Made by a program: the position numbers and the translations under genes. Shown piece after piece: positions 23,851 to 31,709 of a DNA stretch of 64,000 bases. The notes under the pieces were generated by a model, which worked only from the letters and a program-made list of their open reading frames with translations, had not been told where the DNA came from and did no database searches. Source of the DNA: an uncultured Chitinophaga sp. (lineage in GTDB: Bacteria; Bacteroidota; Bacteroidia; Chitinophagales; Chitinophagaceae); assembly GCF_937898475.1 (NCBI RefSeq), contig NZ_CALEJS010000016.1:558001-622000 (forward strand). The letters run 5' to 3'. Positions within the stretch are counted from its first letter, which is position 1. Every line of letters begins with the position of its first letter.

Positions 23851-24858
23851 GGGAAGGCTACGAAAAGCGGTGTAACGAAGCACTACTTCCAGCAGCAGGC
23901 ACGCCAAAGCGATCATGGCCAGCGGGAAGAAATGTTCTGCGTAGTGCCTGTAGGAAGTGATCTCTACTTTTGTTTTTTCCAGGTTATCGATCTCGGCATA
24001 TACTTTGGCCAGGCCGGTAGTGTTGGTGGCCCTGAAATACTTGCCACCGGTTTCGGAAGAGATCTTTTTCATCAGCGGTTCATCTATCTGCACATCCTGC
24101 ATCTGCATTTGTATACTACCATCAGGCATGGTCATTGGAAAAGGCGCTTTGCCGTAGGTACCCACGCCAATGGTATAAACCCTGATTTTAAAGGCTTTGG
24201 CTATTTCCAGGGCGGTAAGCGGATCTACCAGGCCCGTATTATTCACCCCATCTGTAAGGAGGATGATCACTTTGCTTTTAGCTTTGCTGCTGCGGAGACG
24301 GTCTACCGAAGTAGCCAGGCCCATACCGATGGCGGTACCATCCTGGAGCATGCCGCTTTTAATCTGCATGATCTGGTTGGTGAGCACGGCATGATCTGTT
24401 GTAATAGGGCATTGGGTAAAGCTTTCGCCGGAAAAGATCACAAGGCCGATGCGGTCGCTGATACGTTTCTCCACAAAATCGGCGGCTACTTTCTTGGCGG
24501 CTTCCAGGCGGTTGGGTTGCAGATCTTCCGCCAGCATACTACCGGAAATGTCTATCCCTAAAACAATATCTATGCCTTCGCTGTCAATATTCTCAGAGGT
24601 ATTGCTGGTTTGAGGGCGTGCCAGCGCTGTTACCAGTGCAGCGTAAGCCAACACCCGCAACACCAGCAGTACGGGGCGCAGGCGGGCTTTCCAGGAAACG
24701 GGCAAGCTTTTAAGTCCCTGTGTAGAGGACACCTGTAATGCACCCTGCTGACGCTGGCCCTGTTTCAGATACCAATAGATCATGAGCGGTATCAGCAGCA
24801 ACAACCAGAAGCACCAGGGATAGGCGAATGTTATATTTTTCCAGATCGACAGGTCCAT
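23848..24858 (-). CDS. batA: VWA domain membrane protein BatA
   Basis: 336 residues. Two N-terminal membrane helices (about 16-34 and 63-80), a von Willebrand factor A domain with MIDAS motif DISGS (D103-S107) and TDG near residue 205, and a C-terminal membrane helix (about 311-328). The BatA/B/C/D proteins of Bacteroidota and spirochaetes form a membrane module linked to envelope stress and aerotolerance; molecular role is not settled. Here it lies last in the run moxR - DUF58 - BatD-like - batA. No batB or batC follows; RsgA does. Confidence 0.87.
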   Translation of the reverse strand: MDLSIWKNITFAYPWCFWLLLLIPLMIYWYLKQGQRQQGALQVSSTQGLKSLPVSWKARLRPVLLVLRVLAYAALVTALARPQTSNTSENIDSEGIDIVLGIDISGSMLAEDLQPNRLEAAKKVAADFVEKRISDRIGLVIFSGESFTQCPITTDHAVLTNQIMQIKSGMLQDGTAIGMGLATSVDRLRSSKAKSKVIILLTDGVNNTGLVDPLTALEIAKAFKIRVYTIGVGTYGKAPFPMTMPDGSIQMQMQDVQIDEPLMKKISSETGGKYFRATNTTGLAKVYAEIDNLEKTKVEITSYRHYAEHFFPLAMIALACLLLEVVLRYTAFRSLP

Positions 24859-24863
24859 TGAGT

Positions 24864-24901
24864 CAATTACAAGTTATTCAATTACGAATTACGATTTACT
24901 G
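24864..24901. repeat. Heptad repeat H (unit like CAATTAC)
   Basis: Units CAATTAC (24864), AAGTTAT (24871), then after one extra base ATTACGA (24881), ATTACGA (24888), TTTACTG (24895). Lies in the 30-base spacer between batA and the upstream gene and runs over that gene's last codons (D-S-K-S-stop). Confidence 0.55.
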
Positions 24902-25908
24902 TCTGCGGCCGGTTGTTCCGTTTCTGCAGGCTTTGCCGCGGGTTTGGTCCACTCCACTATTTCAAGGGCCTTTTGCAGGCTGTCTTCATGCTCCTCCGGG
25001 GTAGGCTGCAGCTTGGCGAATTTTGCCAGGTCTGCCAGTGACAAGAGGTTCCGCAGTTTCTCGCGCTGCTGGTTCAATATGGTCACCGGTTTTATGTTCT
25101 GCAGCAGCTCAGCGCTCGTCTGTTCCAGGGCGGCGATGCCAAACTGTTCTTCAAAGTAAGAGCGCAGCACATCTGTAAGCCGGGTATAGTATTCTTTTAC
25201 ATTCCCCTGCTGCCATACTTTTTCTGCAGCCAGCTCTTTCAGCTGGCGAACGGCTTTGTCAAAAGGCGCTTCCAGCGGTACGGGCGGCGGAGCGGGCGCT
25301 TTAGCCGGACGTTTACGCATGTATATGAACCAGCCTATGATCAGGCCAATGAGCACCAGTCCGGTTACAATAAAAGGCCAGTATTCCCTGAGGAAATCGA
25401 GGATGGACTCCCACAGGCTGATAGCCACTGTTCTTACGCCTTTAATAGGTTTGAAGGCTTTGGTAGTATCTACCGCCACATTGTCCACATCTATACCGAT
25501 AGGAGCGGTAAATGCAGAATCCACGGCGCCTGCGGCAGCCTGCAGCTCAAACTTCAGGGAGGGTATTTCCCAGTGCCCGGAATCGAAGCTGGTAAGGGTG
25601 ATCACTTGTCTGAACAGCTGTTCGCGCGCACTGCCGGAGGTATCTACCTTGGAGCGGTCCACTACTTCCCAGTGGGCGAAGGAGTCTGGCAGGCTGGGAA
25701 AGGCCAGCTGGAGGCCAGCTTCTTTCAGCCTGTTCACATCCACGGTGGCAGACAATTCCAGTTTCAGCTGTTCGCCAATACGTAACCTATCCGTATCGGC
25801 CTGCGCCCTTACATCGATATTATTCTGCGCAAACGAACGGAAAGGACAAAGCACGTAGCCCAACAACACAATTAAAAAAATGCTCTTTACTATTGTTCTT
25901 TTTCGCAT
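24889..25908 (-). CDS. BatD-like membrane protein of the MoxR operon
   Basis: 339 residues: signal sequence (about 1-27), a periplasmic beta-sandwich (30-180, RLRIGEQLKLELSATVDVNRLK...) like the BatD/oxygen-tolerance family, one membrane helix (about 186-207) and a cytosolic helical tail (KEYYTRLTDVLRSYFEEQFGIAALEQTSAELLQNI) resembling DUF4129-type tails. It likely spans the inner membrane and links the periplasmic domain to the cytosolic MoxR/VWA machinery. Not a strict BatD because it is shorter than the usual 450-600 residues. Its last residues are encoded by repeat H. Confidence 0.72.
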   Translation of the reverse strand: MRKRTIVKSIFLIVLLGYVLCPFRSFAQNNIDVRAQADTDRLRIGEQLKLELSATVDVNRLKEAGLQLAFPSLPDSFAHWEVVDRSKVDTSGSAREQLFRQVITLTSFDSGHWEIPSLKFELQAAAGAVDSAFTAPIGIDVDNVAVDTTKAFKPIKGVRTVAISLWESILDFLREYWPFIVTGLVLIGLIIGWFIYMRKRPAKAPAPPPVPLEAPFDKAVRQLKELAAEKVWQQGNVKEYYTRLTDVLRSYFEEQFGIAALEQTSAELLQNIKPVTILNQQREKLRNLLSLADLAKFAKLQPTPEEHEDSLQKALEIVEWTKPAAKPAETEQPAADSKS

Positions 25909-25934
25909 GATGTTTTTTGCTCCGCTTTAAAAAC

Positions 25935-26804
25935 TTATGCCCTGTTCAGGAAAAATGTCTGCAATGCTTTTACATAGTCCTCATCGGTACGCACGCTGAT
26001 CAGTTCTGCCCCGCTTTTCAGGAAGGCGTTACGGCAGTACTGCAGATGCTGATGGAACTGCTGGGTATAGTACTGCTGCACCCGTTTGTCTGCGGCATCC
26101 ACCCACTGGCGGGCGCCTGTTTCTGCATCCGCCATCTGGATGAGGCCAACAGGCGGCAGCTCCTTATCACGCTGGTCGTACACGTGAACGCCCACCACGT
26201 CATGCCGTTTGGAGGCAATATTCAGGGCATCCTGGTAGTTAGCGCCGGTCAGAAAATCGCTCAGCAGAAAAACGATACTCCGTTTTTTGGCGGCGTTGTT
26301 GAAGAAACGCAGGGTTTCCCTGATATCAGTACCTTTTTTCCTGGGCTTGAAGGACAGCAGTTCCCTGATGATGAACAGGATATGTGATTTCCCTTTCTTG
26401 GGAGGAATATATTTTTCCACGCCGTTACTGAAGAAGATCACCCCCACCTTATCGTTGTTATTGATGGCGGAAAAGGCCATCACTGCACAGATCTCGGTGA
26501 TGAGGTTACGTTTGTTCTGATGAATGGTGCCAAAAACGGAGCTCTCACTCACATCAACCAGCAACATCACGGTAAGTTCGCGCTCTTCTTCAAACACCTT
26601 TACAAAGGGATGATTAAAGCGGGCAGTTACGTTCCAGTCTATATCGCGCACATCATCCCCGAACTGGTATTCTCTTACTTCACTGAAAGACATCCCTCTG
26701 CCTTTAAAGGCGCTATGGTACTCCCCGGAGAAAATATGATTGGAGAGCCCCCTGGTCTTTATTTCAAGACGTCTTACCTTTTTGAGTATTTCAGCAGTAT
26801 CCAC
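25935..26804 (-). CDS. DUF58 domain protein
   Basis: 289 residues, cytosolic (no membrane segment). Core signature: GRGMSFSEVREYQFGDDVRDIDWNVTAR around residues 33-61, then the VWA-like MIDAS DVSES (about 83-87) with threonine/aspartate equivalents downstream (SDFLTG near 182). DUF58 proteins are nearly always found beside MoxR ATPases, and are thought to be the substrate adaptor of the ATPase for metal-ion or complex assembly. Position directly after moxR (50 bases) and before the BatD-like gene fits this layout. Confidence 0.9.
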   Translation of the reverse strand: MDTAEILKKVRRLEIKTRGLSNHIFSGEYHSAFKGRGMSFSEVREYQFGDDVRDIDWNVTARFNHPFVKVFEEERELTVMLLVDVSESSVFGTIHQNKRNLITEICAVMAFSAINNNDKVGVIFFSNGVEKYIPPKKGKSHILFIIRELLSFKPRKKGTDIRETLRFFNNAAKKRSIVFLLSDFLTGANYQDALNIASKRHDVVGVHVYDQRDKELPPVGLIQMADAETGARQWVDAADKRVQQYYTQQFHQHLQYCRNAFLKSGAELISVRTDEDYVKALQTFFLNRA

Positions 26805-26810
26805 CGGCTT

Positions 26811-26845
26811 TAATTAGTAATGAACAATTAAAAATTAATAATGCA
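26811..26845. repeat. Heptad repeat I (unit like TAATTAG/CAATTAA)
   Basis: Five consecutive 7-mers: TAATTAG (26811), TAATGAA (26818), CAATTAA (26825), AAATTAA (26832), TAATGCA (26839). Single arm, in the spacer between moxR and the DUF58 gene. Confidence 0.6.
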
Positions 26846-26854
26846 GGTCAGGGA

Positions 26855-27856
26855 TCATGGTACTTCCACCGCATTGAGGATCTCGCTCAGGATGTTCTCT
26901 GAGGTAACGTTCTCTGCTTCGGCTTCGTAGGTAAGGCCAACGCGGTGGCGCATTACGTCGAAACAAATGCTGCGTACATCTTCGGGAATCACGTAGCCGC
27001 GGCGTTTCATGAACGCGTAGGATTTGGCAGCCCAGGCAAGGCTGATACTGGCCCTTGGGGAGCCGCCGTAGGAAATCAGCGGTTTCAGTTTCTGCAGCTT
27101 ATATTCTTCCGGATGACGGGTAGCGAAAACGATATCGAGGATATAGCGTTCTATTTTTTCATCCATATACACCTCTCTCACCAGCTTACGGGCCTCTACG
27201 ATATCGGAGGGCTGTATTACCGGGTTGATAGGCGCCATACCACCGGGATTCAGGTTCTGGCGGATGATATGTCTTTCTTCTTCCTTGGTGGGATAACCGA
27301 TCACCACTTTCAGCATGAAGCGGTCTACCTGTGCCTCGGGCAGGGTGTAGGTACCTTCCTGCTCGATCGGGTTCTGGGTGGCCAGCACCAGGAATGGTTC
27401 CTCCAGCTTAAAGGTGCTGTCGCCGATGGTCACCTGTTTTTCCTGCATGGCTTCCAGCAGGGCGCTCTGTACTTTTGCTGGGGCGCGGTTGATCTCATCC
27501 GCCAGTATGAAATTGGCGAAGATGGGACCTCTGCGCACTACAAATTCGTTGCGCTGCTGGTTATATATCATGGTGCCTATTACGTCGGCCGGTAACAGGT
27601 CTGGTGTGAACTGAATACGGCTGAACCTTGCATTGATTGCAGATGATAAGGATTTGATGGACAAAGTTTTAGCAAGCCCGGGCACACCTTCCAGGAGTAC
27701 GTGGCCCTGAGCAAGCAGGCCTATCAGCAAACGTTCTACCATGTAGCGCTGGCCAACAATCACTTTTCCCAGCTCCATATTTAACAGGTCTACGAATGCG
27801 CTGGCCTGATGGATCTTTTCATTCAATTGACGGATGTCTTGCGATGTATTCTCCAT
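26855..27856 (-). CDS. MoxR family AAA+ ATPase
   Basis: 333 residues from ATG 27856 (a second in-frame ATG lies at 27865). Walker A is GVPGLAKT (about residues 55-62), Walker B ILADEINRAPAKVQSALLEAMQE (about 113-135), sensor 1 ATQNPIEQEGTYTLPEAQ (about 152-169). MoxR ATPases work as chaperones for assembly or activation of partner complexes, usually together with DUF58/VWA proteins. First gene of the leftward moxR-DUF58-BatD-like-batA run; no promoter of consensus quality was identified. The 300-base region to its right also serves the divergent gene at 28161. Confidence 0.93.
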   Translation of the reverse strand: MENTSQDIRQLNEKIHQASAFVDLLNMELGKVIVGQRYMVERLLIGLLAQGHVLLEGVPGLAKTLSIKSLSSAINARFSRIQFTPDLLPADVIGTMIYNQQRNEFVVRRGPIFANFILADEINRAPAKVQSALLEAMQEKQVTIGDSTFKLEEPFLVLATQNPIEQEGTYTLPEAQVDRFMLKVVIGYPTKEEERHIIRQNLNPGGMAPINPVIQPSDIVEARKLVREVYMDEKIERYILDIVFATRHPEEYKLQKLKPLISYGGSPRASISLAWAAKSYAFMKRRGYVIPEDVRSICFDVMRHRVGLTYEAEAENVTSENILSEILNAVEVP

Positions 27857-27970
27857 GCTATGCATTTATTTTTCAGGATTGCTAAAATAAACATTCTCTA
27901 CCCAAAACACTGTACCACAGGGCTTCCAGGCAGTTAAAATGCCGTTAAATTACACCTGCGGGTTAGGGAG

Positions 27971-28037
27971 TTACAAATTACGAAATCGTTTATAGCGAAA
28001 CTTCATTATCTGTAATAAAAATCCGTAATCTGTAACG
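27971..28037. repeat. Heptad-periodic inverted repeat G (unit like TTACGAA)
   Basis: Left arm TTACAAA (27971), TTACGAA (27978), ATCGTTT (27985). Right arm (28010-28037) read on the minus strand: GTTACAG, ATTACGG, ATTTTTA, TTACAG, again seven-base steps. Arms complementary around about 20 bases. Lies in the divergent moxR/28161 spacer, which otherwise holds only a promoter. Confidence 0.6.
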
Positions 28038-28114
28038 GCTTAATTGGTAAGAGCCGCAGGCGGCCCCCAAGTTAATAAAGCCCCGGCATATTTATATCAT
28101 CTTTTTTTATAACG

Positions 28115-28122
28115 TACCTTTG
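28115..28122 (+). promoter_or_regulatory. -7 box for the gene at 28161
   Basis: Exact TACCTTTG followed by CGG, 38 bases before the ATG. No -33 element of note. Confidence 0.5.
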
Positions 28123-28160
28123 CGGCTAACAATCAATCATCTAACCTTCAAATATATAGT

Positions 28161-28496
28161 ATGAACGACTTTGAGCTGCGCTGGAAACGTGTAGAGCAGA
28201 TGCTGACCGAAAGGTTTGGCAAAACCCCCAACATGGAGGCGATCCTCTTTCTTATAGGTGTGCAGGAGCTGGGTAAACTGAAGAAGAAATTTACCAAAGA
28301 GCAGAAGCAGGACCTGATGCATGTAGCCACCTGCACTTTGCTGAGTCAAAGCGGCTATTTTGCGTTGGAGGGATATGATGCCGATGGGTGGCCACATTTT
28401 AAGGAAGTGCAGCCCGTTCCTAAAATGGGACTGGCGGAACAGGAAAGATTTCTGCAGGAGCATATCATTGCGTACTTTGAGGAAGAAGACGAGTAA
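28161..28496 (+). CDS. Conserved hypothetical protein (111 residues)
   Basis: Small, acidic-to-neutral helical protein (MNDFELRWKRVEQMLTERFG..., ending in an acidic EEEDE tail). The central SQSGYFALEGYDADGWPHFK segment and the absence of any signal peptide or membrane segment suggest a cytosolic all-alpha protein. It looks conserved among Bacteroidota, but I cannot name a function. It is followed 9 bases later by the GNAT gene, so the two form an operon, with the promoter at 28115. Confidence 0.72.
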   Translation: MNDFELRWKRVEQMLTERFGKTPNMEAILFLIGVQELGKLKKKFTKEQKQDLMHVATCTLLSQSGYFALEGYDADGWPHFKEVQPVPKMGLAEQERFLQEHIIAYFEEEDE

Positions 28497-28505
28497 AACA
28501 GACAC

Positions 28506-29045
28506 ATGACACCTGCAATCGTTATCCGCCCCGTGCAACCGGATATGCTGGATACCCTGGTAGTACTGGAGCAACAAACTTTTACAGAGACCTTTCGCCA
28601 CGTTTACAGCCCGGAAGACCTGAAAGCCTTTCTCAGCGACAAAAAAAGCCCTGAGATTTTAAAGCAGGAACTGTTGAAGGGAAACGCCCGTTATTATATC
28701 TGCTATTACGACAATGCCCCGGCGGGGTTCCTGAAGCTGAATATGGATAAACAGCCCGATGATAAGGCTGGCGCCACTTTGCCCACACCTGTAATGGAGC
28801 TGGAGAAGATCTATGTGCTGCAGGCCTTCCAGGGCTTCAAGCTGGGCAAAGCGCTTATACACCACGCTTATGCAGTGGCCAGGGAACACCAGGTAAATTG
28901 TATCTGGCTGGGTGTATGGGAACACAATACAAAAGCCCGCGCTTTTTACGAGAGAGAAGGTTTTGAAAGATTTGGCGAGCATAGTTTCATGGTGGGCAGC
29001 CAGCTGGATACGGACTGGCTGTATAAAAAAGCTGTTAGCGGCTAG
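28506..29045 (+). CDS. GNAT family N-acetyltransferase
   Basis: 179 residues. Acetyl-CoA-dependent GCN5-related acetyltransferase: the strand-turn ELEKIYVLQAFQGFKLGKALIHHAYA (about 98-123) is motif A in slightly degenerate form (QGFKLGKAL for QxxGxG/A), and NCIWLGVWEHNTKARAFYEREGFERFG (about 132-159) is motif B, the usual W-N-A-FY-GF pattern. Substrate unknown, perhaps a small amine or a protein N-terminus. The last codons (K-A-V-S-G) lie within the first heptads of repeat E, so the original 3' end was probably replaced. Confidence 0.85.
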   Translation: MTPAIVIRPVQPDMLDTLVVLEQQTFTETFRHVYSPEDLKAFLSDKKSPEILKQELLKGNARYYICYYDNAPAGFLKLNMDKQPDDKAGATLPTPVMELEKIYVLQAFQGFKLGKALIHHAYAVAREHQVNCIWLGVWEHNTKARAFYEREGFERFGEHSFMVGSQLDTDWLYKKAVSG

Positions 29046-29126
29046 CTATTAGCTGTTAGCCATTGAAGCGGATTCAGGAAGCTTATTGTAACTTACCAGC
29101 AACTGACCATTAACGACTAACTACTG
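29031..29126. repeat. Heptad-periodic repeat E (units GCTGTTA / TAGTCGT)
   Basis: Left arm: GCTGTTA (29031), GCGGCTA (29038), GCTATTA (29045), GCTGTTA (29052), GCCATTG (29059). Right arm (29089-29126) on the minus strand: AGTAGTT, AGTCGTT, AATGGTC, AGTTGCT at 7-base steps. The arms are only weakly complementary. The GNAT stop codon (29043-29045) is inside the left arm. Confidence 0.6.
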
Positions 29127-29136
29127 GATATTCTTT

Positions 29137-29796
29137 ATGAAAAGATTGTTATTGTTACTACTCCTGCTAGGCGCTGCTACAGGCGCCATGAGCAAGCACC
29201 GGAAAGTAAAAGTGCAGACCCCTTATGGTACGATGATCATCCTTCTTTATGATCAGACGCCTCAGCACCGTGATAACTTCATTAAACTGGTGAAAGAACA
29301 TTTTTACGACAGCCTGTTGTTTCACCGTGTGATCAATACTTTTATGATACAGGGTGGTGATCCCGAATCAAGGCATGCCAGGCCGGGCGCCATACTGGGC
29401 AATGGAGAGAACGGCTATACCGTACCTGCTGAGTTCCGGCTGGACCTTTTTCACCGCAAAGGGGTACTGGCGGCAGCCCGTGATGAAAACCCCGCCAAAG
29501 CGTCTTCGGGTTGCCAGTTCTACATTGTACAGGGCAAACGGTGGACAGACGCTGAACTTGACAAGCTTGAACAAACCAGGTTAGGTGGCCGTAAGATACC
29601 GGTAGACCAACGTGAAGTATATAAAACCCAGGGCGGCACACCACAGCTGGACCAGCGCTATACTGTTTTTGGGCAGGTAATAAAAGGGATGGATGTGATA
29701 GACAAGATAGCCGCCGTTAAAACAGATGGGAACGACCGGCCGCTTACCAATGTACCCATGAAGATTCGTTTGGTAAAGAAGTGGCTGCTGTTTTAA
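29137..29796 (+). CDS. Cyclophilin-type peptidyl-prolyl cis-trans isomerase, periplasmic
   Basis: 219 residues with a hydrophobic N-terminal export signal (about 1-19). Cyclophilin core: FHRVINTFMIQGGDP (around residues 57-71, containing the catalytic arginine), RHARPGAILGNGENG loop, SSGCQFYIVQGK (about 121-132). A Bacteroidota-specific insertion (RWTDAELDKLEQTRLGGRKIPVDQREVYKTQGG) precedes the GTPQLDQRYTVFGQVIKGMDVIDKI end. Assists folding of exported proteins in the periplasm. Preceded by repeat E, so its promoter is not evident. Confidence 0.9.
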   Translation: MKRLLLLLLLLGAATGAMSKHRKVKVQTPYGTMIILLYDQTPQHRDNFIKLVKEHFYDSLLFHRVINTFMIQGGDPESRHARPGAILGNGENGYTVPAEFRLDLFHRKGVLAAARDENPAKASSGCQFYIVQGKRWTDAELDKLEQTRLGGRKIPVDQREVYKTQGGTPQLDQRYTVFGQVIKGMDVIDKIAAVKTDGNDRPLTNVPMKIRLVKKWLLF

Positions 29797-29879
29797 CCAT
29801 TTCATCTTGTTCTGCAGGGAGCGCACTGCTTGCAGTGTTTTGTAATTTCATTACTTTTACCCCTAAAATCAAAACAGCT

Positions 29880-30260
29880 ATGAATTTTCCATCAAACCTG
29901 CGGTACACTAAGGACCACGAATGGATATTGTTAGAAGGTAATACAGCCACCATTGGCATCACTGAATTTGCGCAACGTGAACTGGGCGATATTGTATTTG
30001 TTGATATTCCTACCGTGGGTAAAACGCTGGAAGCCGAGGATGTATTTGGCACCGTAGAAGCAGTTAAAACTGTTTCCGACCTGTTCCTTCCTGTTGCCGG
30101 CACCATTAATGAGCTTAACGCTCAGCTGGAAAGCGAGCCAGAACTGGTGAACACAGATCCGTATGGAGAAGGCTGGATGGTTAAAATGACCGTTAAGAAC
30201 CCTGCTGATGTGGAAGCTCTGCTGGATGCGGCCGCTTACCAGGCATTAGTAGGCGAATAA
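29880..30260 (+). CDS. gcvH: Glycine cleavage system H protein
   Basis: 126 residues, the standard size. Lipoyl-carrier of the glycine cleavage complex: shuttles the methylamine intermediate between P, T and L proteins. The lipoylated lysine is K63 in GTVEAVKTVSDL. I start at the ATG 29880 (MNFPSNLRYTKDHEW), the family start; the open frame extends upstream to 29781. gcvT, gcvP and lpd are not in the window. Confidence 0.94.
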   Translation: MNFPSNLRYTKDHEWILLEGNTATIGITEFAQRELGDIVFVDIPTVGKTLEAEDVFGTVEAVKTVSDLFLPVAGTINELNAQLESEPELVNTDPYGEGWMVKMTVKNPADVEALLDAAAYQALVGE

Positions 30261-30281
30261 TAACAAAAGGCTATAAGCCAC

Positions 30282-30331
30282 AAGAAGTATGCAGTACGAA
30301 GATGTTCTTCACTTCTGACTGCATACTTCTT
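30282..30331. repeat. Heptad-periodic inverted repeat K (units TATGCAG / CTTCTTA)
   Basis: Left arm AAGAAGTATGCAGT (30282-30295) is the perfect inverse complement of ACTGCATACTTCTT (30318-30331). Seven-base steps are visible on both sides: TATGCAG (30288), TACGAAG (30295); CTTCTGA (30312), CTGCATA (30319), CTTCTTA (30326), CTTTATG (30333). An inner stem GAAGA/TCTTC extends the hairpin. The vanZ-like ATG at 30337 lies at its edge. Confidence 0.65.
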
Positions 30332-30366
30332 ACTTTATGCAGCACTTACAAACAGAAAGACCAGGA

Positions 30367-30768
30367 ATGAAGGCACTACGATATTACATACCCGCTATTT
30401 TATGGATCATACTCATTCTTGTGCTTTGCACATTACCAGGCAAAGACGTTCCACATACGGGCTGGTTCAGTATTAAAAACCTGGATAAGCTGGTGCATTT
30501 CGGGCTGTTTGGCGGTATCGTATTTTTCCTGGCCTTGGGATACTATCGCCAGAAAAAAAACGTACCAGCCCTGATGCTGCTCGTATTTGTATTAAGCGCT
30601 GCTTTATATGGACTGGCCATTGAGTTTATTCAGAAGTACTATACCGTTGACCGCAGCTTTGATATGCGCGATGCTGCAGCTGATACACTGGGTGCTATTG
30701 CCGGTGTATGGGCTTTTAAGCTCTTCCGCAGATGGTTTCTGAAACCCCGGACTGCTACCGTTCAGTAG
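30367..30768 (+). CDS. VanZ family membrane protein
   Basis: 133 residues from ATG 30367; the upstream in-frame ATG 30337 lies in repeat K and adds only ten residues. Four membrane helices, with the VanZ-type signature DKLVHFGLFGGIVF (about 42-55) and AIEFIQKYYTVDRSFDMRDAAADTLGAIAG (84-113). VanZ-type proteins have been linked to teicoplanin resistance in enterococci; in Gram-negatives the role is unknown. The gene lies beside gcvH in the same orientation. Confidence 0.85.
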   Translation: MKALRYYIPAILWIILILVLCTLPGKDVPHTGWFSIKNLDKLVHFGLFGGIVFFLALGYYRQKKNVPALMLLVFVLSAALYGLAIEFIQKYYTVDRSFDMRDAAADTLGAIAGVWAFKLFRRWFLKPRTATVQ

Positions 30769-30772
30769 GGGC

Positions 30773-30804
30773 AAAAAAATTCCCCCCGGATAGCCGGAGG
30801 GAAT
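30773..30804 (-). terminator. Intrinsic terminator of the ompA-like gene
   Basis: Minus strand: stem ATTCCCTCCGG / CCGGGGGGAAT (30804-30794 with 30789-30779, one mismatch), 4-base loop, then a run of seven T (30779-30773). Strong for the leftward OmpA-like gene; it also ends close to the vanZ-like gene. Confidence 0.8.
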
Positions 30805-30841
30805 GTGACCTATCGTTTTATGAGAAATAAGTGATCTATTC

Positions 30842-31525
30842 CTATTGTTTGATAGCTTCGTTTTGTGCTTCCTGTTTCATCTTTTCATTTGCGAAGATCG
30901 AGAATTCCACACGGCGGTTCTTCGCCCTGTTCTCTTCCGTATCGTTCGGGAACTTAGGTTGTTTTTCACCGTACCAGTAAGCCTGTACACGGTTGGCAGC
31001 CACGCCCTGTGCACGCAGATAAGCAGCTACTGCATTGGCACGCCTTTCAGAGAGACCTTCGTTATACTCGTCTGTACCTTTATCATCTGTATGGCCTTCA
31101 ACGCGAACATAAGTATCAGGATACTTGTTCAGGATCTGGGCCAGCTCCCGGATGTTGGACTGGGCGGTAGCTGTAAGATCTGATTTGTCAAAACCGAAAA
31201 GTACTCCTGAAGCGAATGTTACATTGATACCTTCGCCCACGCGTTCTACCTGTGCGTTGGGTACTTCATTCTTGATCTCCTGTGCCTGTTTATCCATCTT
31301 CTTACCGATCAGTACACCAGCGGTACCACCTACGGCAGCACCGATGATAGCGCCAAGCGCGGTATTACCTGCGGCTTTACCGATAGCGGCACCAGTTGCA
31401 GCACCACCACCAACGCCAATTACAGCGCCTTTCTTAGTATTATCCATCCCTTGCCAGGTGCTACAGCCAAAGAGTACGGTAGCGGATAATGCTACAGCTA
31501 CTATTGCATTGAATTTTTGTTTCAT
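30842..31525 (-). CDS. OmpA-family lipoprotein with glycine zipper
   Basis: 227 residues from ATG 31525. Lipoprotein signal with lipobox LFGC (C21), a glycine-zipper stretch (about 32-80, GVGGGAATGAAIGKAAGN...) that can insert in a membrane, and a C-terminal OmpA-like peptidoglycan-binding domain (about 105-215) with the marker GHTDDKGTDEYNEGLSERRA and RAKNRRVEF. It anchors the outer membrane to peptidoglycan; the layout is the YiaD/Pal-like type. No consensus -7 box is obvious upstream. The 160-base region to the DUF937 gene holds only an inverted repeat (31660-31690). Confidence 0.88.
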   Translation of the reverse strand: MKQKFNAIVAVALSATVLFGCSTWQGMDNTKKGAVIGVGGGAATGAAIGKAAGNTALGAIIGAAVGGTAGVLIGKKMDKQAQEIKNEVPNAQVERVGEGINVTFASGVLFGFDKSDLTATAQSNIRELAQILNKYPDTYVRVEGHTDDKGTDEYNEGLSERRANAVAAYLRAQGVAANRVQAYWYGEKQPKFPNDTEENRAKNRRVEFSIFANEKMKQEAQNEAIKQ

Positions 31526-31659
31526 CCGTATGTTTTTTGATTTTATCAATGGTTAATTATCAGGCCTAAAACTGATTCTGTTTTGGAAATTCAAATACTT
31601 TGCCAAATTCCATGTTGTGGTTATAGTTTATTGAATCTTAACAAAGTATGTGCATGTAA

Positions 31660-31690
31660 ATTTATTCACACGATAGGCATGTGGATAAAT
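31660..31690. repeat. Inverted repeat between the DUF937 and ompA-like genes
   Basis: ATTTATTCACA (31660-31670) and TGTGGATAAAT (31680-31690), one mismatch in 11. No T-run; a weak terminator or processing hairpin after the DUF937 gene is possible. Confidence 0.35.
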
Positions 31691-31709
31691 AAGGCCATAT
31701 AAACGGGCA

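Noticed and set aside
26855..27856. MoxR-DUF58-VWA as an anti-phage system (for example ternary defence type)
   Set aside because: Gene order and BatA/BatD-like proteins fit the standard Bacteroidota MoxR/Bat operon; no nuclease or toxin genes are present.
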